In this document: positions 55,554-64,000 of the stretch, in pieces
Layout of the letters: each line of letters opens with the position of its first letter
Numbering within the stretch: position 1 is the stretch's first letter
Assembly: GCF_028595305.1 (NCBI RefSeq)
Contig: NZ_JAQQXS010000002.1
Location: forward strand, 186,001-250,000
DNA: 64,000 nt
Source: Roseateles koreensis
GTDB lineage: Bacteria; Pseudomonadota; Gammaproteobacteria; Burkholderiales; Burkholderiaceae_C
Direction of reading: 5' to 3'
Made by a program: the position numbers and the translations under genes
The notes under the pieces: model-generated
Seen by the model: the letters and a program-made list of their open reading frames with translations, nothing else
What the model was told of the DNA's origin: nothing
The model's database searches: none

Positions 55554-57004
55554 GGGGCCTTGCCCTCGCTCGTGGGTTTCTCGGGGTTCGCCGGGTTTGT
55601 CTTCAACCATTCAACCGTGGCCGCAGGCACCGCACCAATGGAGCCCGCTCCCATCACGATGAGCACGTCGCCGTCGCGTGCTTGTGAGGCAATCGCCTGT
55701 GGCAACTCGCCCACCTCGTTCACATAGGCCGCGCTCACTTGGGCCTCGGCCTGCAAGGCCTGCATCAAGGCAGCGCCGTCGGCCCCTTGAATGGGCGATT
55801 CGCCGGCCGAATACACCTCGGTCAACAACACCGCGTCAGCTTGGCCCATCACCTTGACGAAATCCGCAAAGCAATCGCGAGTACGGGTGTAACGATGCGG
55901 CTGAAAGGCCAGCACCAGGCGGCGCCCGGGAAAGGCCCCCCGCGCCGCAGCGATCACCGCAGCCATCTCCACCGGATGATGGCCGTAGTCGTCGATCAGG
56001 CTGAAATGGCCGCCGTCGGCGCTCGGCAATTCGCCATAACGCTGAAACCGCCGACCCACGCCGCCAAAATTCTCGAGCGCGCTAACAATCGCCGCATCGG
56101 GCAATTCAATCTCTGTTGCGACGGCGATCGCGGCCAGTGCATTCAAGACGTTATGCATACCGGCCAAATTAAGCGTTACGCGCAATTCCGGCAAAGCCTC
56201 AGCACCTGCAAAACATCGCTGAACCGAGAAGCGCATGCGGCCACCGGCCAGAGCTTCAACTTGGGTGGCCCGCACTTGGTTGCCTTCGTCCAGGCCATAG
56301 CTGATCACGGGCCGTGACAGCAAGGGCATGATGGAGCGCACGCCGGCATCATCACCACACAAAATCGCCGCGCCATAAAAAGGCATGCGGTGCAAGAACT
56401 CGACGAACGCGGCCTTCAGCTTGGCGAAGTCGTGCCCATAGGTTTCCATGTGGTCAGCGTCGATGTTGGTGACCACCGACAGCATGGGCAACAGATTCAG
56501 GAAGGACGCATCCGACTCATCGGCCTCCACCACGATGTACTCGCCCGAGCCGAGTGCCGAATTGGCGCCCGCACTCATCAGCTTGCCGCCGATGACAAAA
56601 GTCGGGTCCACGCCCGCTTGCGTCAGCACGGCTGTGACCAGTGAAGTGGTGGTGGTCTTGCCGTGCGTACCGGCGATGGCAATGCCTTTGCGCAAGCGCA
56701 TCAACTCAGCCAGCATGACCGCACGGGGCACGACCGGAATCTGCCGGGCGCGTGCGGCGATCACCTCGGGGTTGTCGGCCTTCACGGCCGTGGAGGTCAC
56801 CACCACCTGTGCACCGGCGATATGCGCCGCCGCATGACCCACCTGAATCAACAAACCCAAGCCTGCCAAGCGCTGCGCGGTGGCGCTGTCGCTTTGGTCT
56901 GAGCCCGACACGGTGTAGCCGAGGTTGTGCAAAATTTCAGCGATGCCGCTCATGCCCGCACCGCCCACACCCACGAAATGAATGTGCTTGATCGCGTGCT
57001 TCAT
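55550..57004 (-). CDS. murC: UDP-N-acetylmuramate-L-alanine ligase
   Basis: Adds L-alanine to UDP-MurNAc. [14 protein letters not shown] at the N-terminus, ATP-binding [22 protein letters not shown] and DDYGHHPVE are present. It is 484 residues, a normal length. ATGA overlaps join it to murG upstream and ddl downstream. Confidence 0.97.
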   Translation of the reverse strand: MKHAIKHIHFVGVGGAGMSGIAEILHNLGYTVSGSDQSDSATAQRLAGLGLLIQVGHAAAHIAGAQVVVTSTAVKADNPEVIAARARQIPVVPRAVMLAELMRLRKGIAIAGTHGKTTTTSLVTAVLTQAGVDPTFVIGGKLMSAGANSALGSGEYIVVEADESDASFLNLLPMLSVVTNIDADHMETYGHDFAKLKAAFVEFLHRMPFYGAAILCGDDAGVRSIMPLLSRPVISYGLDEGNQVRATQVEALAGGRMRFSVQRCFAGAEALPELRVTLNLAGMHNVLNALAAIAVATEIELPDAAIVSALENFGGVGRRFQRYGELPSADGGHFSLIDDYGHHPVEMAAVIAAARGAFPGRRLVLAFQPHRYTRTRDCFADFVKVMGQADAVLLTEVYSAGESPIQGADGAALMQALQAEAQVSAAYVNEVGELPQAIASQARDGDVLIVMGAGSIGAVPAATVEWLKTNPANPEKPTSEGKAP

Positions 57005-58080
57005 GCCAGGGCCTCGATTTCATCAGCCACGCGGCTGGCCGCCCGTGGGCGCGCCAGACTGCGGGCACGTTGCGCCATCTGCAACAAGGACTCTCGGTCC
57101 TGGCTCTTCAACAAATCAAACAAATTCTGCGGACTCATTTCTTCTTGCGGCATATGAATGGCCGCGGCATGCTGGGCCATGAAACGCGCGTTGTCGCGCT
57201 GATGCGAGGTTGTACTCACCACCAAGGGCACCAGCACGCTGGCCAAACCTGCAGCACACAGCTCACTCACCGTGACGGCGCCAGCGCGGCAGATGATCAA
57301 GTCAGCCTCGGCCAACTGCGCGGCCATATTGTCGATGAAGGGCAGCAGCTCAAACCCCGATTCCAGGCCGGCATGGCGATACCCTTCCTGCACCGCATGC
57401 AGATTGGCCTGGCCAGTTTGATGCACAACATAAGGCCGAGACTCCACGGGCCAAAGCGCCAATGCCTTGGGCAGGACTTCATTGATGGCACGCGCACCCA
57501 ATGAGCCGCCCACCACCAAAATCCGCAAGGGACCGCTGCGACCGCTGAAGCGCTGCTCTGGCGCATCCATCGCCTCAATCTCAGCACGCACCGGATTGCC
57601 GGTCACCACGGCCTTGGTGGTCGAAGCGGCGGCGGCGCCGTCAAAGCCAAATGCAATGCGCTGCGCAAAACGCTCCAGGCTGCGGTTGCTCAGCAGCATG
57701 GCCGCGTCGGCATTCACCAGCACCAGGGGCTTGCGCATCAGGCGCGCCATCAGCCCACCAGGGAAACAAACATAGCCGCCCATGCCCAGGACCGCGTCGG
57801 CGCTGCGAGTCACAAACACTTGCCGGCTCTGCACAAAGGCCTGAACAAGCTTGAACAAACCCTTGACCGTGTGCACCCAGCCCTTGCCACGCAGGCCCGC
57901 AAAGGCGAGGCGGTCAAGCGGGATGCCCGTGGGCGGCACCAGCTTGTTCTCCATGCCCAGCTCGGTGCCCATCCAGCTCACGCTCCAGCCACGGCGCTTC
58001 ATCTCCTCCGCCACAGCCAACCCCGGAATGATGTGCCCACCCGTGCCCGCCGCCATGATGACCAAGTGCTTACTCGTCAT
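57001..58080 (-). CDS. murG: MurG N-acetylglucosaminyltransferase
   Basis: Makes lipid II from lipid I at the inner membrane. It is 359 residues with the N-terminal [15 protein letters not shown] loop, [11 protein letters not shown] and the C-terminal [24 protein letters not shown] donor-binding region. The ATG at 58080 has a GGAGG eight bases upstream that lies in the duplicated copy of the ftsW end. The frame is open upstream through the insert, but those 63 extra residues do not belong to MurG. Confidence 0.96.
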   Translation of the reverse strand: MTSKHLVIMAAGTGGHIIPGLAVAEEMKRRGWSVSWMGTELGMENKLVPPTGIPLDRLAFAGLRGKGWVHTVKGLFKLVQAFVQSRQVFVTRSADAVLGMGGYVCFPGGLMARLMRKPLVLVNADAAMLLSNRSLERFAQRIAFGFDGAAAASTTKAVVTGNPVRAEIEAMDAPEQRFSGRSGPLRILVVGGSLGARAINEVLPKALALWPVESRPYVVHQTGQANLHAVQEGYRHAGLESGFELLPFIDNMAAQLAEADLIICRAGAVTVSELCAAGLASVLVPLVVSTTSHQRDNARFMAQHAAAIHMPQEEMSPQNLFDLLKSQDRESLLQMAQRARSLARPRAASRVADEIEALA

Positions 58081-58258
58081 GCGCGGCCTCCGCGCATGAG
58101 TTGTCTGTTGTGGCTTCGGCACGCGCGCGGGGCGCGCTTCACGTCGCTGCGCGACATGAGCCTGCACCGGAACGAGCCTTCGACCGAAGTACCTTCGGTC
58201 ACGGCCTTCACTGCGCTCCAGGCCTTCATGCGCGGCCTCCGCGCATGAGTTGTCTGTT
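58077..58258. repeat. 33-bp direct repeats flanking a 116-bp hairpin-rich insert
   Basis: Positions 58077-58109 and 58226-58258 are identical over 33 bases and span the ftsW stop/murG start junction. Between them, 58110-58225 carries three hairpins: GCGCGC (58123 region), GTCGC-TGC-GCGAC (58143-58155) and GACCGAAG-TAC-CTTCGGTC (58182-58200). It reads as a REP/MITE-like insertion or duplication. Confidence 0.88.
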
Positions 58259-59497
58259 CTCAATATCAATTCGCAAGACGACGGCGAGGGCGACGCAGTT
58301 CATCAAAATCGCCGAGCCACCAAAACTCATCAGAGGCAAAGTCAGTCCTTTGGTGGGCAGAGCGCCCAGATTCACGCCCATGTTGATGAAGGCCTGGCCA
58401 CCCATCCAGATGCCGATGCCTTGGGCGTACAGGCCGGCGAAAACGCGGTCCAGGGCAATCGCCTGGCGGCCGATATGGAAGAGCCGGCGGGACAACCAGA
58501 AGAAGCCAACGATGACAACGGCGACGCCGACAAAACCCAGCTCTTCTCCGATCACCGCCAACAAAAAGTCGGTGTGCGCCTCGGGCAGGTAGTGCAGTTT
58601 TTCAACGCTGGAGCCCAGGCCCTGGCCGAACCACTCGCCACGGCCCAGAGCGATCAACGAGTGGGTCAGTTGGTATGCCTTGCCTTGCGCGTACTTGTCG
58701 TCCCAGGGGTTCAGGTAGGCAAAAATGCGCTCGCGCCGGAAGTCGCTCAAGGTGATCATCAGCACGAAAGCGCCCATCAACACCGCAACGATCAGGAAGA
58801 ACATGCGCCCGTTGACGCCGCCCAAAAACAAGATACCCATGGCAATCGCCGCGATCACCATGAAGGCACCCATGTCCGGCTCCGCCAGCAACAGCACGCC
58901 AACCACGCCCAGCGCCACCGCCATAGGCCAAACGGCTTGGAAGAAGTTCTCCTTCACATCCATCTTGCGCATCATGTAGCTGGCCGCGTACATGGCGATG
59001 CCAAATTTGGCCAACTCGGAAGGCTGAAAATTCATCACGCCCAGAGGCAACCAGCGGCGCGCACCGTACACCACCTTGCCCACGCCGGGCACCAGCACGG
59101 CCACCAGCAACACCAACGCGGTGACGAACATCCACGGTGCCCAGCGCTCCCAATTCGACACCGGCACCTGCACCGTCACCAGCGCGGCCACCAAGCCGAA
59201 AGCGATGGCGACGATATGGCGCACCAAAAAGTGCGTGGGCAAATACCGGGCGAAACGGGGGTTGTCAGGCATGGCGATGGAGGCGGAATACACCATCAAC
59301 AAGCCCAGGCCCATCAAAACCAGCACGACCCAAATCAGCGTCAAATCCAAACCAAGGACGCGCGTGGGTTGCCCGGCCGAGGTAGAAACCCAGTCGCGCA
59401 CCGGCACGTTTTCGCCCCCGGGCTCGCGGTCCATCAGGCTGCGCAGGCGTTGGCCGACAGCTTGCAACCAATTCACCGGGGTGCTGGCCGTACTCAT
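58226..59497 (-). CDS. ftsW: FtsW lipid II polymerase/flippase-class SEDS protein
   Basis: A SEDS-family septal peptidoglycan polymerase, 423 residues with ten membrane helices. The conserved [54 protein letters not shown] and [11 protein letters not shown] motifs are clear. Its C-terminus [11 protein letters not shown] is encoded in the right copy of the 33-bp repeat. The start overlaps the murD stop as ATGA. Confidence 0.96.
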   Translation of the reverse strand: MSTASTPVNWLQAVGQRLRSLMDREPGGENVPVRDWVSTSAGQPTRVLGLDLTLIWVVLVLMGLGLLMVYSASIAMPDNPRFARYLPTHFLVRHIVAIAFGLVAALVTVQVPVSNWERWAPWMFVTALVLLVAVLVPGVGKVVYGARRWLPLGVMNFQPSELAKFGIAMYAASYMMRKMDVKENFFQAVWPMAVALGVVGVLLLAEPDMGAFMVIAAIAMGILFLGGVNGRMFFLIVAVLMGAFVLMITLSDFRRERIFAYLNPWDDKYAQGKAYQLTHSLIALGRGEWFGQGLGSSVEKLHYLPEAHTDFLLAVIGEELGFVGVAVVIVGFFWLSRRLFHIGRQAIALDRVFAGLYAQGIGIWMGGQAFINMGVNLGALPTKGLTLPLMSFGGSAILMNCVALAVVLRIDIENRQLMRGGRA

Positions 59498-61338
59498 GCT
59501 GAAAGCCCCCGCTCAGCGGCCAACTCGTGCACGGCCGCCACAAATACCTCGGCGCGGTGCGCATAGTTGCGAAACATGTCCAGGCTGGCACAGGCGGGGC
59601 TGAGCAATACCGTGTCGCCGCTCTGCGCTTGCGCAAGGCTCCAGGTGGTGGCAGCCTCCAGCGTGTCGTGCGCTTGCAGCGGCACACCGCAATCTGCCAG
59701 GGCGGCGGCCAGTTGTGGGCCGTCGCGCCCGATCAGTGCAACGGCGCGGGCATGGCGGCTCACGCCCGCCACCAGTGGGCTGAAGTCTTGCCCCTTGCCA
59801 TCGCCACCGAGAATCACCACCAGCTTGGACGGCGCACGATCAGCCCCCAGGCCGGCAATCGCCGCCACGGTGGCGCCCACATTGGTGCCTTTGGAGTCGT
59901 CCACAAAATCGACGCCATCAAGCGTGGCAACATGCTCCACGCGATGGGGCTCGCCGCGATATTCGCGCAGGCCATGCAGCATCGGCGCCAGGGCACAGTC
60001 GGCTGCCGTGGCCAGGGCCAGCGCAGCCAACGCATTGGCGGCGTTATGGCGGCCACGCACGCGCAATGCGTCAGCGGGCATCAGTCGCTGCAGCGTAATT
60101 TCTTCTTCGTCTTCGTTTTTCTTGCGCTTGAGGGTTTCGTCCTGCTCGCGGGCACGCACCAACCAAGCCATGCCACCCTCTTCCACCAGGCCGAAATCGC
60201 CATGGCGGTCCGGCGCGTCCAGGCCGAAGCGCGTGACCCGGCGGCCCATCACCTTGGCAGCGCGGCCACGGCCTTGCTTGACCATCACGGGGGCGGGCAC
60301 CATGGCCTCCACCACCGGGTCGTTACGGTTGATGACCATCAGGCCCTGCTGGCCAAAAACCTGCGTCTTGGCACGCACGTAATCCGTCATGTCAGCGTGC
60401 CAGTCCAGATGGTCCTGGGTGATGTTGAGCACGGCAGCGGCAGTGGGCTCGAAGCCTTTGACGCCGTCGAGCTGGAAGCTGGACAGCTCCAGCACCCACA
60501 CCTCGGGCAAGAATTGGAAGACGGGCCCTTTGGGCGGTGGCGGCTTGATGGGCAGCGGCGCCTCGTCCAACAAGGCGTCCACCATCTCCATGGTCGTTTG
60601 CTCAGGGATCGCGGGTTCGTTGACCGCGTCGTTCACGGGCTCGGGCTCAGCCGTCTCCGGCAGCGTGGTTTCGATCAAGTCATCGGAGCCGACTGCCTGC
60701 AAGGCGGCCTGAGCTTCAGTGGCAGCAGGCTCTTGCGTTGCGGGCAAAGCAGTGATGACCGCAGCGTCGACATGAGCATCTGCATCTGCATCAACGTCAT
60801 CATCAACATTCACTTGCGGGAGCGGCTCCTGATCCAGGGCTTGCGACAGGGTGGTCAAGAGGCTGGGGCCGATGTTGCCGGCCACGGCCACGCGTTTGCC
60901 GGCCCGTTCGGCCAGCAGCGCAGTCATGCAGGTGGTGGTGGTCTTGCCATTGGTACCGGTGATGGCCAGCACGGCGGGCGCGTAGTGTTGCTCGGCCTTC
61001 AATGCGGCAAGCGCCTGGGCAAAAAGGTCCAGCTCGCCTTCAACCCGCACGCCGGTTTGGTGTGCCAGGTTCAGCAAGGGTTCAATGCGCGGGTCACGGG
61101 GCGACAGGCCGGGGCTCTTCAGCACGCGTTGCACGCCCTGCAGTTCAAGCGGCACCAAGTCCCCGCTGAAGAAGGTAGCCTCCGGCAAGGCTGCCTGCAA
61201 GGCGGCCAGTTGGGGCGGATTGGCGCGTGAATCCCACACCTTGACCTGGGCACCATAACGAGCAACCCAAACGGCCATGGCCAAGCCGGAGTCTCCGAGA
61301 CCCAGCACCAGCACGTGTTGACCTTGCAGCTTGTCCAT
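59494..61338 (-). CDS. murD: MurD ligase with a long acidic insertion
   Basis: Adds D-glutamate to UDP-MurNAc-L-Ala. [15 protein letters not shown]-binding [11 protein letters not shown] (about 126-136), [22 protein letters not shown], and [15 protein letters not shown] are present. At 614 residues it is well over the usual 440-500. Residues about 171-275 (DNA about 60514-60828) are a proline/acidic low-complexity insert ahead of [11 protein letters not shown], and a second charged stretch lies near [10 protein letters not shown]. The catalytic motifs remain, so it should be active. Confidence 0.94.
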   Translation of the reverse strand: MDKLQGQHVLVLGLGDSGLAMAVWVARYGAQVKVWDSRANPPQLAALQAALPEATFFSGDLVPLELQGVQRVLKSPGLSPRDPRIEPLLNLAHQTGVRVEGELDLFAQALAALKAEQHYAPAVLAITGTNGKTTTTCMTALLAERAGKRVAVAGNIGPSLLTTLSQALDQEPLPQVNVDDDVDADADAHVDAAVITALPATQEPAATEAQAALQAVGSDDLIETTLPETAEPEPVNDAVNEPAIPEQTTMEMVDALLDEAPLPIKPPPPKGPVFQFLPEVWVLELSSFQLDGVKGFEPTAAAVLNITQDHLDWHADMTDYVRAKTQVFGQQGLMVINRNDPVVEAMVPAPVMVKQGRGRAAKVMGRRVTRFGLDAPDRHGDFGLVEEGGMAWLVRAREQDETLKRKKNEDEEEITLQRLMPADALRVRGRHNAANALAALALATAADCALAPMLHGLREYRGEPHRVEHVATLDGVDFVDDSKGTNVGATVAAIAGLGADRAPSKLVVILGGDGKGQDFSPLVAGVSRHARAVALIGRDGPQLAAALADCGVPLQAHDTLEAATTWSLAQAQSGDTVLLSPACASLDMFRNYAHRAEVFVAAVHELAAERGLSA

Positions 61339-61346
61339 GGGCGTGC

Positions 61347-62525
61347 TTACCGCAGTTTCAGGCTGGCCAGGCCCACGAGGCACAGCAGCATGGTGATGAT
61401 CCAGAAGCGCACGACCACTTGCGTTTCTTTCCAGCCCGACTTCTCGAAGTGGTGGTGCAAGGGCGCCATCTTGAAGATGCGCCGGCCGTTGCCGTACTTC
61501 TTCTTGGTGTATTTGAACCAGGTCACCTGCAGCATCACGGACAACACTTCGGCCACGAAGATGCCGCCCATGATGCCCAGCAGAATCTCCTGACGTGTGA
61601 TGACCGCCACGGTGCCCAGCGCGCCGCCCAGAGACAAGGCGCCCACGTCGCCCATGAACACCTGGGCTGGATGGGTGTTGAACCACAAAAAGGCCAGCCC
61701 CGCGCCGGCCATGGCCGAGCAGAAGATCAGCAATTCACCCGCGCCCGGGATGTAGGGCAGCAACAGGTATTTGGAAAACACCGAGGAGCCAGTGGCATAT
61801 GCGAACAGCCCTAACGCCGAGCCCACCATCACCACCGGCATGATGGCCAGGCCGTCCAGGCCGTCGGTAAAGTTCACCGCGTTGCTGGTGCCCACGATCA
61901 CGAAGTAGCTCAAGCCGATGAAGCCAAATACGCCCAGCGGATAACTCACCGTCTTGAAAAACGGCACGATCAAGTCGGCCCGCGGCGGCAAATCGGTTGA
62001 AAAGCCGCTGCTGACCCAACGGAAAAACAGCTGGATCACGCCCAGGAAAGAGGTTTCCGAAACGCTGAATGCCAAGTACAGCGCGGCCACCAGACCAATG
62101 AGCGATTGCCAGAAGAACTTCTCACGGCTGCGCATGCCTTCGGGGTTTTTGTCGACCACTTTGCGCCAATCGTCCACCCAGCCTACCGCGCCAAAACCCA
62201 GCGTGACCAGCATCACAACCCAGACGAAGCGATTGGTCCAGTCAAACCACAGCAGGGTGGATACGGCGATGCCGATCAAGATCAATACGCCGCCCATGGT
62301 GGGCGTGCCGCTTTTGGCCAGATGCTGCTGCACACCGTATTCGCGGATGGGCTGGCCGATCTTCATCTCCGTCAGACGGCGGATCACCCAGGGGCCAAAG
62401 GCCAGTCCGATCAACAAGGCCGTTAGCGCCGCCATCACCGCACGAAAGGTGATGTACTGAAAGACGCGCAAAAAGCCCCAATCCGGGTAGATACTCTGCA
62501 ACCACAGGGCCAGGCTATGCAGCAT
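61347..62525 (-). CDS. mraY: Phospho-MurNAc-pentapeptide transferase MraY
   Basis: Loads UDP-MurNAc-pentapeptide onto undecaprenyl phosphate to form lipid I. Ten membrane helices; [28 protein letters not shown] (aspartates of the DDxxK motif), [25 protein letters not shown] and [12 protein letters not shown] are all present. It overlaps murF by 11 bases and precedes murD by eight. Confidence 0.98.
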   Translation of the reverse strand: MLHSLALWLQSIYPDWGFLRVFQYITFRAVMAALTALLIGLAFGPWVIRRLTEMKIGQPIREYGVQQHLAKSGTPTMGGVLILIGIAVSTLLWFDWTNRFVWVVMLVTLGFGAVGWVDDWRKVVDKNPEGMRSREKFFWQSLIGLVAALYLAFSVSETSFLGVIQLFFRWVSSGFSTDLPPRADLIVPFFKTVSYPLGVFGFIGLSYFVIVGTSNAVNFTDGLDGLAIMPVVMVGSALGLFAYATGSSVFSKYLLLPYIPGAGELLIFCSAMAGAGLAFLWFNTHPAQVFMGDVGALSLGGALGTVAVITRQEILLGIMGGIFVAEVLSVMLQVTWFKYTKKKYGNGRRIFKMAPLHHHFEKSGWKETQVVVRFWIITMLLCLVGLASLKLR

Positions 62526-63975
62526 GACTGCCTCCCTCTTCTTGTTTTTCTTGTTCGGACATCTTCTGCAAAGCAGCCACCACTTGTTCGGTGCGCATGA
62601 AGCGCGACCCTTTCACCAAAATATTCTGGGCACTCAGCCCATCCGTTTTCTGGGCCAAGGCCGCCAGCAACTCAGGCATAGCGGCAAAGCTGCGTGCACC
62701 CGGGCCAAAGGCACGGCCCGCGTCTGCCGCGGCAGTGCCCACGGTCCAGAAGGACTGCAAGCCGCGTTGGGCCGCATAGGCACCCACCTCGGCATGGAAG
62801 GCAGGACCCTCATCGCCCACCTCACCCATGTCGCCCAGCACCAGCCAGGACGCACCGGGCAAAGCCGCCAGCACATCGATGGCGGCGCGCACGCTGTCGG
62901 GGTTGGCGTTGTAGCTGTCGTCAATCAAGTTAACGTGCTGCCCCTTGAGCGTCAGTGATTGGAGTTGAGAACGCCCCTTGACGGCCCGAAAGGTTTGCAA
63001 GCCACGCACGATGGCAATCAGCGGCGCGCCGGCCGCCAAGGCACAAGTGGCCGCAGCCAGTGCGTTACGCACGTTGTGCAAACCCGCAACTGATAGCTCG
63101 ATGGGGGCCGTGCCCGCAGGCGTGCGCAACGCCAGCGCCCAATGCCCCTGCTGAGGCATCCAGCGGGCGGAGCCGGTCACATCGGCTTGGCCTTGCAAGG
63201 CAAAACTGAGATGGGCGCGCTCACCCGCCAACTCGGCCCAGATCGGCGCACAAGCGTCGTCTGCGGGAAACACCGCCACGCCGGTGTCGCCCAAGGCCGC
63301 AAGAGCGGCACCGTTTTCACGCGCGGCCGCTTCGACCGTTTGCATGAATTCCTGATGCTCGCGTTGGGCGTTATTGACAAGGGCGACGGTGGGCCGGGCA
63401 ATTGCTGCCAGCGGCGCGATCTCACCCGGGTGATTCATGCCCAGCTCGATCACGGCGGCCTGGTGCCACACGGCTTCGTCCTGACGCAGGCGCAGCACCG
63501 TCAGCGGCACGCCGATGTCGTTGTTGTAGTTGCCTTCTGTGGCCAGTGACGATTCGCCATGCCAGGCACGCAAGATGCTGGCAATCATCTGTGTCACGGT
63601 GGTCTTGCCGTTACTACCGGTCACCGCAATCACGGGTAATTGCTTGCCAGCACGCCAGGCCTGGGCGAGCAGGCCCAGCGCACGCTTGGCATCGGGCACC
63701 TGGATGCCCGGCAGGCCAGCACCCAGCAAGCCGCGCTCGGCCAATACGGCCACACTGCTGTCGGGAAACTGGGCCGCAATCTGCGGCAGAAAATCGTGGG
63801 CGTCAAAGCGCTCACCCCGCAGGGCGACAAACAAATCGCCGGCGCGCAGGCTGCGGCTGTCGCTGTGCACGCGCTGCAGCGGCAAATTCGGGTCGCCCAA
63901 CAGCACCGCTTGCGGCACCTGGGCCAACAGCAGTTGATGGGCCTGGCCCAAGGTCATCAGGCAGGCATCGCTCAC
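62515..63975 (-). CDS. murF: MurF UDP-MurNAc-tripeptide-D-Ala-D-Ala ligase
   Basis: Adds D-Ala-D-Ala to complete the pentapeptide precursor. It shows [17 protein letters not shown]-binding [42 protein letters not shown] and [16 protein letters not shown]. The start is GTG at 63975, probably overlapping the murE stop (GTGA); an ATG six codons later is an alternative. The protein has 486 residues. Confidence 0.96.
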   Translation of the reverse strand: MSDACLMTLGQAHQLLLAQVPQAVLLGDPNLPLQRVHSDSRSLRAGDLFVALRGERFDAHDFLPQIAAQFPDSSVAVLAERGLLGAGLPGIQVPDAKRALGLLAQAWRAGKQLPVIAVTGSNGKTTVTQMIASILRAWHGESSLATEGNYNNDIGVPLTVLRLRQDEAVWHQAAVIELGMNHPGEIAPLAAIARPTVALVNNAQREHQEFMQTVEAAARENGAALAALGDTGVAVFPADDACAPIWAELAGERAHLSFALQGQADVTGSARWMPQQGHWALALRTPAGTAPIELSVAGLHNVRNALAAATCALAAGAPLIAIVRGLQTFRAVKGRSQLQSLTLKGQHVNLIDDSYNANPDSVRAAIDVLAALPGASWLVLGDMGEVGDEGPAFHAEVGAYAAQRGLQSFWTVGTAAADAGRAFGPGARSFAAMPELLAALAQKTDGLSAQNILVKGSRFMRTEQVVAALQKMSEQEKQEEGGSHAA

Positions 63976-64000
63976 AGGCCCGCCCTCCGGATCAGGGCAG
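63972..64000 (-). CDS. Possible last codons of murE
   Basis: By position in the conserved cluster, the reading frame ending at a TGA that overlaps the murF GTG (ALIRRAGL then stop) is probably the murE C-terminus. Only eight codons are visible, so the call rests on synteny. Confidence 0.35.

Noticed and set aside
58081-58269. Upstream extension of murG in the same frame
   Set aside because: The extra 63 residues come from the hairpin insert and repeat copies; the ATG at 58080 has GGAGG at the right distance and matches the family start.
1-64000. CRISPR arrays, tRNA, rRNA and prophage genes
   Set aside because: No regularly spaced repeats, no cloverleaf-type genes I could confirm, and no phage structural or integrase genes were seen.

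Overview
The window looks like chromosomal DNA of a Burkholderiales bacterium, most likely Comamonadaceae. That assignment rests on gene order and protein style (GC-rich housekeeping genes; fabD-fabH-plsX-rpmF-yceD-yceF; mraY-murD-ftsW-murG-murC-ddl-ftsQ-ftsA-ftsZ followed by lpxC), not on a marker gene. Two conserved housekeeping blocks flank a large surface-polysaccharide locus. No rRNA, tRNA or CRISPR array was seen.

Left block (1-8.4 kb). Minus-strand lipid genes run yceD > rpmF > plsX > fabH > fabD (cut by the window edge). Diverging from them are yceF/maf and a tetrapyrrole-methylase-fold methyltransferase. Next, on the minus strand, come an RhlE-type DEAD-box helicase and a WecA/MraY-type sugar-phosphate transferase.

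Polysaccharide locus (8.5-36.6 kb). It opens with an OPX/Wza-type export protein, a Wzz-type chain-length protein and an EPS-associated MarR-like regulator. A complete CDP-tyvelose gene set follows (ddhD, rfbF, rfbG, rfbH, prt, tyv). After it come a Wzx flippase, five glycosyltransferases, a Wzy-like polymerase, an acetyltransferase, and a three-gene set made of a tiny IDPGSG membrane protein, a two-part methyltransferase and a membrane-anchored alkaline-phosphatase-like protein. An AT-rich island carries a transposase relic, a pentanucleotide repeat and a PhyH-like dioxygenase. The minus-strand arm has gmd and fcl (GDP-fucose), a WbpM/CapD-type dehydratase, a PglC-like initiating transferase and a DegT aminotransferase. 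The sugars predicted from sequence are tyvelose, L-fucose and an amino- or diamino-dideoxyhexose.

Middle block (36.6-47.5 kb). It holds selO, a GMC oxidoreductase with a small Tat-like partner, a decayed RelE/ParE-type toxin-antitoxin module, a PlsC-like/CdsA-like pair whose CdsA signature is broken, ruvC, a single-domain response regulator and a heterodimeric ABC exporter.

Right block (47.5-64 kb). The division and cell-wall cluster is transcribed right to left from murF to ftsZ and ends at a strong terminator. An orphan 7TM histidine kinase lies between ftsZ and lpxC. The ftsW-murG junction has been duplicated around a 116-bp hairpin-rich insert, and MurD carries a long acidic insertion.
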